From the NCBI GenBank assembly GCA_035714085.1, contig DASTMP010000215.1, positions 1-64,000 of the forward strand: a DNA stretch of 64,000 bases, read 5' to 3'. Under the pieces are notes generated by a model. That model was not told where the DNA came from. It saw nothing but the letters and a program-made list of their open reading frames with translations, and made no database searches. The translations under genes were made by a program, and so were the position numbers. This document shows, in pieces, positions 39,542 to 49,080 of the stretch. Each line of letters starts with the position of its first letter. Position 1 is the stretch's first letter. Source of the DNA: JAJVID01 sp035714085. GTDB taxonomy: Bacteria; Acidobacteriota; Blastocatellia; RBC074.

Positions 39542-39970
39542 TTGAGAATGGCCGAGCGAAATTTTTATAAACCAAACCCATCGCGATCACGTCTATAATA
39601 GACAGATGCGCAGGCGGCTGTGAAAAATTCTTTCTCGGCTACCTGTGAATTTACGGAGTCAGTACGCCAGCTTTCCAAGGGCGATAGCGTACTGGCTCTT
39701 TTGCCTCTTAACCTTTATTTCGTCTGACACGCTCCGCATGACCCATGCGCGCGCCACAGATTTTTCACAAAGGCGTGTAATCTTGATTCAGTTTTTGAGT
39801 AAATTTCGGTCGCGTTGAAGGACTACATGAATCTTCTAGCGATCGGCGATGTTGGACTGAATAAAAAAATTACTGCTCAAGACCGCCAGAGTTTTACACG
39901 GTTATCCAGTTTTGTAAATAGAACCGGGAACGGCGTCAGAACCATCACAAAATGTGGGATGGAGTTTAGC
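39542..39970. other. Intergenic region without a recognised gene
   Basis: About 430 bp between the GT2 start (minus) and the stop of the next minus-strand gene. It holds a small hairpin with 8-bp arms (39660-39667 and 39687-39694, CAGTACGC) followed by a T-rich stretch, a possible terminator if read on the plus strand. No conserved protein was recognised in any frame. Confidence 0.45.
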
Positions 39971-40693
39971 CTATCTCGACTCCCTGGCGACATCGCTGAT
40001 GTTTGTCGTGTCGAGCGGTTGCTGACAATACCTGTAGCCAATCCAGATCAAGATCACACCGATGAACTCGCCGATGTAAAGCAATTCCGTACGCCCCATC
40101 CGACTGCTCATCCCGCCAATGCCGGGCAGTAGCGCGCCTACAGCGATGAAGATATTGCCGATTGAAACATGGCGTGATTCGGGATAGCTGAAGAAACGAA
40201 TTGCTGAATAGATGGCCCCGCCAATCAGAAAAAGAGCCGCCAGACTATTGATGAACGGCGACACGCGGCGGATGGGTTGCCAGGCCAGCGCTTTGCCATT
40301 GAGCATTTTCGGATCCACTAATTCCATCCGCACGGGTGAAAGAATGACAAAGATTGAAGTGACGCTGACGGCGGCGACCAGTAAAACTACGGAGATGTGC
40401 CCGGCGCGCCTGCCGAACAAAAGATAGATTGTGCCGATGGCGAGCGGAGCGGCGCCCATCAGCGCCCCGGCGATGTACCAGGCCTTGAACAACGCCGATT
40501 GCCAGCCGAGTAACGTGACCAGCGACTCAATCAATGTTCCTACACCGTAAGTCCCGATCCCGATCCCCCACCAGAGCAGATGATACGATTGCCGCTTGAG
40601 ACGATAGCGCGCCAGAATTACCTTGACGAAGGCGGCGGAAATGATGGTCGAAAGAATCGGCAAGTGACGGCTCAATTCGACAAGTTGCGGCAT
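39971..40693 (-). CDS. Integral membrane protein of unknown function
   Basis: 240 residues with about seven hydrophobic segments (for example LLWWGIGIGTYGVGTLIESL, VVLLVAAVSVTSIFVIL, FINSLAALFLIGGAIY, FIGVILIWIGYRYCQ). There is no soluble domain and no motif I can assign; the layout resembles 7TM sensor modules. It is alone on its strand segment, 64 bp downstream of the protease-PLC fusion gene. Confidence 0.6.
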   Translation of the reverse strand: MPQLVELSRHLPILSTIISAAFVKVILARYRLKRQSYHLLWWGIGIGTYGVGTLIESLVTLLGWQSALFKAWYIAGALMGAAPLAIGTIYLLFGRRAGHISVVLLVAAVSVTSIFVILSPVRMELVDPKMLNGKALAWQPIRRVSPFINSLAALFLIGGAIYSAIRFFSYPESRHVSIGNIFIAVGALLPGIGGMSSRMGRTELLYIGEFIGVILIWIGYRYCQQPLDTTNISDVARESR

Positions 40694-40757
40694 CAGTTCT
40701 CCATGGTTAGGTGTAGCGATTCCGGCCTTCGATCAATGGCATTTTCCAATCGTTGAT

Positions 40758-43130
40758 TCAATCTGGTTCGAAATTCCCGGTTTCGGCCATTTTCGCAAGG
40801 CTCAGGCTGGGCAAAAATTCATGTTCTCGCCGATAGATATTCTTCAGGTCGCGTTCCTCGAATTGCACAAGCTCAGACGGGGCGATGGAATCGCCATCAC
40901 CAACTACCCATGCCGAAGTCCAGAGGTCAGCCAGCAAAAAAACGCTGTCTGCCAGACAATCCACTGTGGCATTCCTGATCGCGGGCTTATTCCAGAGCGC
41001 TTTCGCCCTGGTTTTTGGCCCCGATTCAGGGTTATCAACCGCGATAATTGCCATGGGGGCCAGGCGATCCTGCGCCGCGCGCATCAACCGGACTGTTTCA
41101 ACTGCAGCTTCATATCCGCTCCTCACAATCCGTTGTTGAGCATTGTTTTGAACAAGGATTTCGTTGACCGCGGCAAGCGCAGTAGGGGTATCTATCTCCA
41201 GCATGGTCTGCTCGTAGATGGCATGAATTTTGTACTGTCTAGTATTCTTGAATTCCTCGAACTCGTTGCTGCTCCGGGGGAAAGGATATTGGCGACCTCC
41301 AACTTCCGTCATTGGCGGCGCGCCATGGTGTAAGTAGGAGCAGTGCAAAGGCTGGGAAGCGTCGCCGATGTAGTGCGCAAGAACGCCCGCCGCCGCAACA
41401 AAATGAATGACGTCAGGAATCTTCAGGTATTTCACCATTGCATCCCAAATCTGCCACACCCGGAAAGGCAAGACTCCTTCCTCCGGGCCTACACCGGCTT
41501 CCGCGAACCCATCAAAATACCGCTTCCAAACCTTTGCTGAGACATTTTGCGGGTCCTGGATGCATTGCTCAAGGAGCGTGGGGCCGCCATCAATATCATA
41601 TATGTCAATATCGGCAAAATGCTGAATCGGCTCATACTCTCTGGAATTGACCCAGACATAGTCCGCAACATCTGCAAGCGGCACAAAGTCGCTGGTTCCT
41701 AGCCGGAACTCTGACCCCTCACCCAGTCGCTCGTCCCCGAAGCCGATTCGCGCCTGGTTCTTCAGCATCAAAGTAGCCAGCGAGCCGGAAAGCAGTTCAC
41801 ATGCCTTCCAGCCGACGGCAAAGTGTCCCAGTTTTCCCCAGTATTCGTCGTGGCCTGTGCTCCAATCTCTAACCACCTGCACATCGAGAGCGCGGGTGAT
41901 TGACGAAATGAAACTTGCCAGCGCGAACGCGCCGGAAGACCCGTCTGGGTCCCTGAACCGTTGACCACCCCACTGCATGGCGATTGGTCGCAGTCGTCGC
42001 GCCCGTTCCCCCTTCTCGGGAGGCGCGTGTTGTTCGACGTCCGGATTGAGTTCCTTCCCGCTCTTATAAGGTGGATCGTAGAACCACAATGCGCCTGAGT
42101 CACCAGGCAGCGTAAAAGGGACGGAACTACGTTTTTTCTCGCTTCCGGTTCGGGGACCGATGAGCGTATCCGTCGTGTAATCGTAGCCGCCGAGCGATTC
42201 GTAACGAAAGAATAAGGCTTGAATTTCACCCTCAATAACGCCGCTTGTTCCTCCGAATGCGCGGACTGGGCAGCCGATGAGGTCCAATGTGATTGCTTGC
42301 TCGGTGGCGTCGAACGGTAAGCCGATCTCTCCAATTCCGAAAACTTGTGAAGTCCAATCTTCAATGTTATCGACGCGAATAAGACCGGCGTCGAGCGTAA
42401 GGTATGTCTTGTTACCGGGCCACGTAGGGAAGATCTCCGGCATTAGCAGACGAGTTACGCCCATGTCAGCGCACGCGCCGATCGGGTGATAAGCGCCATG
42501 CGTATAGGCGCTGATCACCTCCCCGCCACGACCAGCTACATGGCGGTTGGTCAAGGCGTAGTAAGAACCTTCCTTGTAAACTAGGCATCCGATTGTGCCG
42601 AGATGTGTTGCCCCCTGATGTTCCCGAAGGCAAGAATAGCCGCCTCCAAGTAAGGGGCTTGTTTGCGAGGGGCCGGGAGCAGGCGGTGGGGGAGCCTCAT
42701 CGGGCGCCGCCTGGATCACGCAGGTGGGCACGACCCTGCCATCAGGCAAATAGAGAGAATGCGGCGCCACTTGATTACCAAGTTTCTCGGGCGTGTCCCA
42801 TTGTCGGACGAAAACAATGACGGCAGGCCACGACCATGGTTTGACGATCGAGTTACTCAGCGTACGGGGCTCTGAAACACGTGGATAGGCGCTAGGCCGA
42901 GGATCATCGGGAGGGTGGCTTGCGTACCAGTCCCTCTCATGAATTCGATAGCGGCCAATCGCCGTCGCTATGACATTTTCTAAACTGGATAAGTGAACAT
43001 GGTAAGCTTCTCTTGCGTCAAGTAAGTCGCGCATGGAGAGTGATGTGAAATCTCGGCGCGGCGGAAAGGATTGTGAAGCTTGCCTCTTCGAAAGTTCAGT
43101 CGCCGATCCACTCTGTTTGCTACCCATCAT
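40758..43130 (-). CDS. Trypsin-like protease fused to a zinc phospholipase C / S1-P1 nuclease-like domain
   Basis: 790 residues, no signal peptide seen. After a ~150-residue N-terminal region and a Pro-rich hinge, residues 165-420 form a trypsin-like serine protease core with YALTNRHVAG (His197), LTLDAGLIRV (Asp247) and LPGDSGALWF (Ser345). From 431 a zinc PLC/S1-P1 domain follows: WGKLGH (Trp431, His436), LADVADYV (Asp490), IQHFAD (His504), LAHYIGDASQPLH (His586, Asp590, His596) and KIHAIYE (His636, Glu640). These match the nine ligands of the superfamily in order and spacing. The first ligand in known members is the N-terminal Trp freed by proteolysis; here it is internal, right after the protease domain. 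Self-maturation is inferred. Substrate may be phospholipid or nucleic acid. Confidence 0.8.
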   Translation of the reverse strand: MMGSKQSGSATELSKRQASQSFPPRRDFTSLSMRDLLDAREAYHVHLSSLENVIATAIGRYRIHERDWYASHPPDDPRPSAYPRVSEPRTLSNSIVKPWSWPAVIVFVRQWDTPEKLGNQVAPHSLYLPDGRVVPTCVIQAAPDEAPPPPAPGPSQTSPLLGGGYSCLREHQGATHLGTIGCLVYKEGSYYALTNRHVAGRGGEVISAYTHGAYHPIGACADMGVTRLLMPEIFPTWPGNKTYLTLDAGLIRVDNIEDWTSQVFGIGEIGLPFDATEQAITLDLIGCPVRAFGGTSGVIEGEIQALFFRYESLGGYDYTTDTLIGPRTGSEKKRSSVPFTLPGDSGALWFYDPPYKSGKELNPDVEQHAPPEKGERARRLRPIAMQWGGQRFRDPDGSSGAFALASFISSITRALDVQVVRDWSTGHDEYWGKLGHFAVGWKACELLSGSLATLMLKNQARIGFGDERLGEGSEFRLGTSDFVPLADVADYVWVNSREYEPIQHFADIDIYDIDGGPTLLEQCIQDPQNVSAKVWKRYFDGFAEAGVGPEEGVLPFRVWQIWDAMVKYLKIPDVIHFVAAAGVLAHYIGDASQPLHCSYLHHGAPPMTEVGGRQYPFPRSSNEFEEFKNTRQYKIHAIYEQTMLEIDTPTALAAVNEILVQNNAQQRIVRSGYEAAVETVRLMRAAQDRLAPMAIIAVDNPESGPKTRAKALWNKPAIRNATVDCLADSVFLLADLWTSAWVVGDGDSIAPSELVQFEERDLKNIYRREHEFLPSLSLAKMAETGNFEPD

Positions 43131-43847
43131 ATGTTTCTTTCCTTAAGTTAGGCTTATAGCTCACTTTGTCTATAAACGGTCGAGGTTACAACTCAACAGT
43201 AATGAATGGCGCCCCGCCGCCTGGTCGGGCCGGACCTCCGCGCAGGGAAACTAACAGCCTTGTTGTGATACTCTTTAGTTTCGGATCTTGACGAGGAATG
43301 TCGATGTGGGAAGGGAATGAGCGACAAGGCCCTGTATGTTTGCGCTTCAGTCTGTATCAAACAACGATTTGCCCGTACTGATCAGCAACCTCTGAAAGCT
43401 CATTTGCGACAAACCGTCTCAACTTACTTCGCCCTCCGTCATCCACTGGGCGCCGTTCGCCAGGTTTGGCAATCGCGGCGTCTTGACAACGTTCGGGACC
43501 TCAGGGTCATAGCGTAAGCAATCTGGAAATCCATGTCATTATGGCGCTTCGTACCGAGGCCGTGCAGAGCGGCATTGCGCCAATCAGCAAACTTTGTGCC
43601 AATCGCAGAAGCCCCGTTTCCACAGCCCGCGTTGGGCTATAGCGAGATTGCGAATCTTAAAGTCGCGCCTCAGCCGGCGGTTAAACGGCGCCTGAGAGTC
43701 TGCAAGCCTGTCAGCGACTTGAAAACAATCCCTGAGAGCCAGTATTGCAGGGCGCAAGAGGAAAGTCTCATCCGTATCTACCCGCTCAGCAGTCCGCCGC
43801 TTACGGCAAGGCATCGATCAGCCGCCTTGCTTTAGCTGGCGGAATAG
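43131..43847. other. Long intergenic region containing a dispersed repeat
   Basis: 717 bp between two minus-strand genes. The part 43666-43770 is copy B of the dispersed repeat. A minus-strand frame around 43406-43525 (reading YDPEVPNVV then NGAQWMTEGEVS) could be a relic of a gene but I cannot name it. No complete gene is evident. Confidence 0.5.
43666..43770 (+). repeat. Dispersed palindrome-containing repeat, copy B
   Basis: It aligns over its whole length with 29862-29969, most strongly at CTTGAAAACAA, CCCTGAGA, CCAGT, TTGC and GGGCGCAAGAG. The central palindrome of the other copy has decayed here (CCTGAGAG..CCTGTCAGCG). It lies in a non-coding region. Confidence 0.75.
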
Positions 43848-44678
43848 TTACTTCACTCGGTTGCGTAACACGCCGATGCCATCAATCTCCACTTCGACCG
43901 TGTCCCCAGGTTTCATAGCGGTGGTCGCCCCGGGCGTGCCCGTATAAATCACGTCGCCAGGATGCATCGTCACGTGCCGAGATGCGAAACTGACTATCGC
44001 TGGAACATCGAAGAGCAGGTCGCTGAGCAGTTGCGACTGTTTCACTTCGCCGTTGACGCGCGTTTGCAGGCGCGACTTTCTATACTCCAATCCTGTCGCG
44101 ACCACCGGGCCAAGCGGCCCGAACGTGTCCGCCCCCTTGGCGCGCCACCATTGCAAATCATCCCGCTGCCAATCGCGCTCGCTCACATCGTTGCCGCAGG
44201 TGTAGCCGAAGACGTAATTCAAGGCGTCGTCCTCGGCGACTTGCCGCGCCGTCTTGCCAATCACGATGACGAATTCGCCTTCGTAATGGACATTCTTCGC
44301 GCCAGGCGGAATCACGATCTCGCCGCCCGGCTCTGTGAGCGATGTGACAGGCTTGAAGAAAAGCTCAGGCTTCGTCGGCGCCGGGCGATTACCGAGATGG
44401 CTCTTGTAATTTAATCCTACGGCCAGTACGGTCGTCGGCTCGCACGGGTAGAGCAATTTCGCGTCAGCCAACTTCACTTTCACGCCGGTCGGCGTTCTGG
44501 CGCCGAAAAGCCCGCCACGAATCTCACGAATCGCGTCCTGTTCCAGCAATCCGTAAGCGCGTTTGCCGCGATATTCAAACCGCACATAATGAGCGACGCC
44601 AGGCGCCGCCGTCGTTTGTATCCCGATCAGACCGGAAGCGGCCATAGTGGCCACAAAATCTCTTCTAGATAGTTCCAT
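43848..44678 (-). CDS. Fumarylacetoacetate hydrolase family protein with a Tat signal
   Basis: 276 residues. The FAH fold is shown by AVGLNYKSHL, the metal ligands in HYEGEFVIVIGK, GYTCGNDVSERDWQ, and the C-terminal block MHPGDVIYTGTPGATTAMKPGD. Family members hydrolyse or decarboxylate beta-diketo acids in aromatic or sugar catabolism. The N-terminus SRRDFVATMAASGLIG is a twin-arginine signal, so this member is probably periplasmic, which is unusual. It follows the S9 peptidase remnant by 44 bp on the same strand. The substrate is not known. Confidence 0.88.
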   Translation of the reverse strand: MELSRRDFVATMAASGLIGIQTTAAPGVAHYVRFEYRGKRAYGLLEQDAIREIRGGLFGARTPTGVKVKLADAKLLYPCEPTTVLAVGLNYKSHLGNRPAPTKPELFFKPVTSLTEPGGEIVIPPGAKNVHYEGEFVIVIGKTARQVAEDDALNYVFGYTCGNDVSERDWQRDDLQWWRAKGADTFGPLGPVVATGLEYRKSRLQTRVNGEVKQSQLLSDLLFDVPAIVSFASRHVTMHPGDVIYTGTPGATTAMKPGDTVEVEIDGIGVLRNRVK

Positions 44679-44722
44679 TGGTTCACCTCTTTCTTTGTTC
44701 TGATAGATTTAAAAACATCGAG

Positions 44723-45654
44723 TCACCTCATCTGCGAGGTCGCGGTTGGCGCGAGATATTTTTCCAACCATTCGAGCCATCGCCGATTCACATCCTGCTG
44801 CCGCACGGGATCGCCAGGCGAATGTCCCGCCACCGGATAGGCGATGAACTGAACAGGCGCATTGTTGTCGCGCAGAGCGTGATAGAGCTTAAAGGACTGT
44901 GTGATCGGCACGCGCACGTCGCCCGTGTCCGACAAAATCAGCGTCGGCGTTTTGATCTGCGGCGCATAGGTGATAGGCGATTGCTCGCGGTACGCCTTCT
45001 CGAAATCGCCTGTCCACGGTGAGCCGCCAAACTGGCCTGCGCGGCTCACGTTGCTGTCGCCGATGTTGTATTGATCCATCCAATCGGTCACGGCGGCCCC
45101 GGCGACTGCGGCCTTCCAACCTTGATAGTGGCCAATCAGCCACGTCGTCATATATCCGCCATACGACCAGCCGGAGACCGCCATCCGCGTCGTATCAACA
45201 AAGCCGCGCTTTTTCAGCATTTCAATTCCGGCCATCACATCGCGACCGGGGCCGTCGCCGGCGTCATTGAAAATGCCGCGCATGAACTTGCTTCCCAGAT
45301 TGTCGCTGCCGCGATAGTTCGGCTCGAAAACGACCCAGCCATGGGCGGCGAGCAATTGCGGCGACACGCCGAACGATTCTTTGGAAGCGGCGGCAGGCCC
45401 GCCGTGAACGTACAACACCAGGGGATAAGCGCGCCCAGACGCAAAGTCGGGCGGTTGTCTTCGTAATTGGCGCGCGCCACGACCACGACAATGGATTTGC
45501 CGTCGGGCGAAATCTGCGGATCGCTCAATCGCGCCAGTTTCGCCGCGGAGTCCAGGTCAAAACGTTTGGCCTGCGATGACACGGCTTGCGTCCCCGTCAA
45601 ATAAACGCAGAGCAGAGCGAGTGATAAAACACAAGATTTCAGGGCGGATTTCAT
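44723..45654 (-). pseudogene. S9-family prolyl oligopeptidase-type peptidase, broken by internal deletion and frameshift
   Basis: The first ~67 codons (45654 to about 45452) encode a signal peptide (MKSALKSCVLSLALLCVYLT) and the opening of an S9 beta-propeller (LARLSDPQISPDGKSIVVV). The frame then shifts. From about 45450 to 44723 another frame encodes the complete C-terminal alpha/beta-hydrolase domain, starting PPDFASGRAYPLVLYVHGGP, with Ser in GWSYGGY, Asp in LILSDTGDVRVP and His in VAGHSPGDP. Intact relatives have about 650-700 residues, so most of the propeller (roughly 350-400 residues) is missing. The catalytic domain could only be made from an internal start such as TTG at 45418. A sequencing or assembly gap is an alternative explanation. 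Confidence 0.82.
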
Positions 45655-45678
45655 TGTTCATCTCCTCCACACAATCAT

Positions 45679-45745
45679 CCACGAAGCCACAGAAGGACCA
45701 CGAAGATGAAATCAATCCTTAGCGTCTCTTCGTGTGGCTTCGCGG
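45679..45745. repeat. Imperfect inverted repeat between peptidase genes
   Basis: The left arm 45679-45706 (CCACGAAGCCAC..CACGAAGA) and right arm 45727-45745 (TCTTCGTGTGGCTTCGCGG) are complementary apart from an 8-nt insertion and one mismatch. It is non-coding and may be a relic of a CACGAAG-type palindromic repeat, or act as a terminator for the M20 gene. Confidence 0.45.
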
Positions 45746-45806
45746 GTGAGATTTTCATTTCTTTCAGGCCGCCGCTGGCGACAGGAAAGATTTCTTTCCG
45801 TCACGG

Positions 45807-47216
45807 TTAATGAGCCTTCGCCAGATTGACCACGATGTCCCAGTGGAAGCGAACGAATTTGTGGAGCGATTCTTCCAGAATTCGCTCCTGATCGCTGTGC
45901 GCGCCGAAACCTTTCGGCCCGTCTTCGCTGTCGATCATCGGACCCACTCCGTAACATTCAACGCCTTTGGCTCGCAGATAAGCCATGTCGGTCGCGCCGG
46001 TGCTCATCGTAGGCAGAGTAACAGTGTCGTAATGGTGTTTGACGGCGGCTTCCAAAACGCGGAACGCTTCGGAGTCAATCCGCGAAGGTCGCGCAACCGG
46101 CCTCGTATTGCGTTCGTTTTTGGAGACTGTGACCGCCGGGTCGTTGATAACCTTGCGGATTTCAGCCAGCAGGTTTTCCAGGTCTTCATCCGGCAACGCG
46201 CGAACGTCCAGCGTGGCTTCGGCCTCGGAAGGAATCACGTTCACCTGATAGCCGCCTTTGATGATGTTAGGTGAAATCGAAGTCCGCAGCATCGAATGAT
46301 GGCGCGGTTCGTTGACGGCAAAGTATTCCTGAATCGCGGAGGTCATTTCAGGATTGGCCACGTTGCGGTAACGATCGGCGTCTTCGGGCGAGCTGATACC
46401 GGCCAGCCGCTCGAAATATGCTCTGGTCGTGTCGTTCAACCGCATCGGCGTTGACCACGCCGAGAGCCTGGCGATGGCCTGCGACAGGCGCACGATGGCG
46501 TTGGATCTCAACGGAACCGATCCGTGGCCGGCCGGGCCGCGCGCCGTCAACGTCACTCCGTAGGGAATCTTTTCGGATGTCTGCGCCGTGGCGAATCGAA
46601 TCTTGCCGCCCGTTCGAGTCACGCCGCCGCCTTCGGCAAAACAAAACTCGGCCTCAATTTCCGGCCAGTGTTGGTTGACCATGAACTGAATGCCGTATTG
46701 CGTGCTGGCTTCTTCGCCCGCTTCAGCCAGAAAGATCACGTCGCGGTCCAACTGCGCGTTCATTCGTTTCAGCAGCAGCATCACCATCAGCCCGGCGGTA
46801 GCGTTGTCTTTGTCGTCAACCGCGCCCCGGCCGTAAACGTAGCCGCCTTCACGCGTGGCCGAAAACGGCGGATGCGTCCATTTCGCCGGATCAACTTTGA
46901 CGACATCCGTGTGCCCCATGATCAGCACCGGGCGTTTTTTGCCGTTGCCACGTAAACGAGCCACAAGGTTTGGCCGCTTCGGATCGAGCGCGAAGATTCT
47001 GGTTTCGATGCCTTCACGATCCAGAACCGATTTCAGGTATTCAACCACGATGCCTTCATTGCCGGGCGGATTGCTGGTGTCCAGGCGCAGAATCGCCTGG
47101 AAGTGGCGCATGGTTTCTTCTTCGATCTTCGACCAATCCGGCTGCGGCGGTTGCTGAGGCGCAGCCGGATTGAGCAGAACAAGAAGAGCGAACAGAGTCA
47201 TACGAGCGAACGTCAT
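45807..47216 (-). CDS. Secreted M20-family zinc peptidase
   Basis: 469 residues. A signal peptide (MTFARMTLFALLVLLNPAAP) precedes a di-zinc peptidase domain: VLIMGHTDVV (His, Asp), GRGAVDDKDN (bridging Asp), FLAEAGEEAS (catalytic and metal Glu) and GFGAHSDQERI (metal His). The dimerisation domain lies in the middle (GPAGHGSVP). Such enzymes are carboxypeptidases or dipeptidases. The neighbouring S9 peptidase remnant and D-aminoacylase-like gene point to extracytoplasmic peptide use. The gene is upstream of the S9 remnant on the same strand. Confidence 0.93.
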   Translation of the reverse strand: MTFARMTLFALLVLLNPAAPQQPPQPDWSKIEEETMRHFQAILRLDTSNPPGNEGIVVEYLKSVLDREGIETRIFALDPKRPNLVARLRGNGKKRPVLIMGHTDVVKVDPAKWTHPPFSATREGGYVYGRGAVDDKDNATAGLMVMLLLKRMNAQLDRDVIFLAEAGEEASTQYGIQFMVNQHWPEIEAEFCFAEGGGVTRTGGKIRFATAQTSEKIPYGVTLTARGPAGHGSVPLRSNAIVRLSQAIARLSAWSTPMRLNDTTRAYFERLAGISSPEDADRYRNVANPEMTSAIQEYFAVNEPRHHSMLRTSISPNIIKGGYQVNVIPSEAEATLDVRALPDEDLENLLAEIRKVINDPAVTVSKNERNTRPVARPSRIDSEAFRVLEAAVKHHYDTVTLPTMSTGATDMAYLRAKGVECYGVGPMIDSEDGPKGFGAHSDQERILEESLHKFVRFHWDIVVNLAKAH

Positions 47217-47580
47217 GAGATGCCCTCCGAGTCAGTTTGGTTTTTACGCTTGAGAATAGTTCTGACGGGCGGAATAGTAACTTGCCGGCGGCGCTTCAGG
47301 CCAGACATGAAGATCAGAAATGCCCGGGGCTTGCGCGACTGAGCGCGATGGCTGTCCGTGTCTGTGATCACTTCGCTCGCTGTCTCTCTTCGGCCCTCTA
47401 CGATTGTGGTAAGATAACGCCGTATCCGCAGTTACCACAGCAGTTTTCATATGGAAGAATAGCCACAGAGGTCACCGCAGAACACGGAGAAACCATTAAA
47501 TCCCCTCTGTGCCCTGCGGTCCGCTGCGGTGGCTAACCGTCTTCATACATTTGAAAATCGGTATAAGGAGATAATCGCTG
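47217..47580. other. Divergent intergenic region with an imperfect palindrome
   Basis: It lies between the M20 peptidase start (minus) and the amidohydrolase start (plus). Positions 47460-47535 form an imperfect inverted repeat: TAGCCAC at the left end pairs with GTGGCTA at the right end, with further CACAGAG/CTCTGTG pairing inside. It looks like a decayed repeat element. No gene is visible, and promoters for both flanking genes must be here. Confidence 0.45.
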
Positions 47581-49080
47581 ATGTTTATCGACAAGACAGA
47601 CTATGCTTCGCGTAGAGGCGGAATGATTTTCATCGGAATTCTATTCTCCCTCATCTCATTCGCTTTCGTTCCGACGGCAGTCACTCAAAGCCAACCCAGC
47701 GGTACGTATGATCTAGCGCTGATCGGCGGGCATGTAATGGATCCTGAATCCGGGCTGGACGCGGTGCGCAATATCGGAGTAAGCAATGGGCGAATCTCGG
47801 CGATCTCCGCCGGACGGCTTCAGGGCAAGCAAGTCGTGGATATCAGCGGACTGGTCGTAGCGCCGGGTTTCATCGACCTTCACTCGCACGGCCAGACCGA
47901 TGAGAACTATCGGTACAAGGCGACGGACGGCGTGACGACCGCGCTCGAAATGGAGGTCGGCGTCTCGCCGGTCGCCGCATGGTATCGAGAGCGTGAGGGC
48001 AAGGCGTTGATCAACTTCGGCGCTACGGTTGGTCACATCCCGGCGCGGATGACGGCGCTGCATGACAGCGGCGCCTTTCTGCCTCGAGACAAGGCCGTCA
48101 CGGGCCGCGCCACGACAGAAGATAATCGGAAAATCAACGACCTCATCCGACAGGGTTTAGATGAAGGCGCGCTCGGCGTAGGCTTCGGAATCAATTACGT
48201 CCCGGCGACCACACGCGGCGAGATCCTGGATGTTTTCGAGATCGCGGCTGAGCGGCGCGTCCCCTGCTACGTTCACTTGCGCTACGCCGGGGCCGTCGAA
48301 CCTGGCAGCGCGGTCGAAGCGTTGCAGGAAGTAATCGCCGACACGGCGGCGACGGGCGGCTCGCTGCACGTTGTTCATATCACGAGCACCTGCCTGCGCG
48401 AGACGGCGACTTGTCTGAAGATGATCGAAGGCGCTCGCAAACGCGGACTCGATGTGACCACTGAGGCCTATCCTTATACTGCTACGCAGACCTTGATCGA
48501 ATCGGCGATCTACGACGACGGCTGGCAGGAGAGGTTGGGAATGACCTACAAAGATTTGCAATGGGTCGCGACTGGCGAACGACTGACGGCCGAAACTTTT
48601 GCTCGTTATCGCAAAGAGGGCGGATCGGTCATCGGCCATTCGATCCCGGAAGAAATCTCAAGGCTGGCCGCGTCGCATCCGCTCGTGATAGTCGCAAGCG
48701 ACGGTATGATCACTGACGGCAAAGGTCATCCGCGCGGCGCGGGGACTTACGCGCGCGTGCTCGGCCGCTATGTGCGCGAACAAAAAGCGCTCTCGTTGAT
48801 GGACGCGCTTCGCAAGATGACGATTATGCCGGCGCAACGCCTCGAATCCGCCGTGCCGATGATGCGCGGGAAGGGGAGGATCAAAGTCGGCGCCGACGCC
48901 GATATCACCATCTTTGATCCGGCGCGCGTCGTTGACCGCGCCACGTTCGAGAATCCAGGGCAGTATTCCGAAGGCTTCAAACATGTGCTGGTCAACGGCG
49001 TTTTCGTGGTTAGAGATTCAAAGCTTGTCGATTCCGTCTTTCCCGGGAAGGCCATTCGCCGGTCGAGCGCCGGGCAATGA
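47581..49080 (+). CDS. Secreted amidohydrolase, N-acyl-D-amino-acid deacylase type
   Basis: 499 residues. AAGGAG lies 10 nt before the ATG. The N-terminus (MFIDKTDYASRRGG then MIFIGILFSLISFAFV) is a signal peptide. The composite-barrel amidohydrolase fold shows VVAPGFIDLHSHG (two metal His), HVVHITSTC (later metal His), GSVIGHSIPEE and IVASDGMITD (catalytic Asp), and the closing beta-sandwich GRIKVGADADITIFDP. Closest in pattern to D-aminoacylase/dihydroorotase-like enzymes acting on N-acyl-D-amino acids. Divergent from the M20 peptidase, suggesting a shared role in peptide or peptidoglycan-fragment recycling. Confidence 0.85.
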   Translation: MFIDKTDYASRRGGMIFIGILFSLISFAFVPTAVTQSQPSGTYDLALIGGHVMDPESGLDAVRNIGVSNGRISAISAGRLQGKQVVDISGLVVAPGFIDLHSHGQTDENYRYKATDGVTTALEMEVGVSPVAAWYREREGKALINFGATVGHIPARMTALHDSGAFLPRDKAVTGRATTEDNRKINDLIRQGLDEGALGVGFGINYVPATTRGEILDVFEIAAERRVPCYVHLRYAGAVEPGSAVEALQEVIADTAATGGSLHVVHITSTCLRETATCLKMIEGARKRGLDVTTEAYPYTATQTLIESAIYDDGWQERLGMTYKDLQWVATGERLTAETFARYRKEGGSVIGHSIPEEISRLAASHPLVIVASDGMITDGKGHPRGAGTYARVLGRYVREQKALSLMDALRKMTIMPAQRLESAVPMMRGKGRIKVGADADITIFDPARVVDRATFENPGQYSEGFKHVLVNGVFVVRDSKLVDSVFPGKAIRRSSAGQ

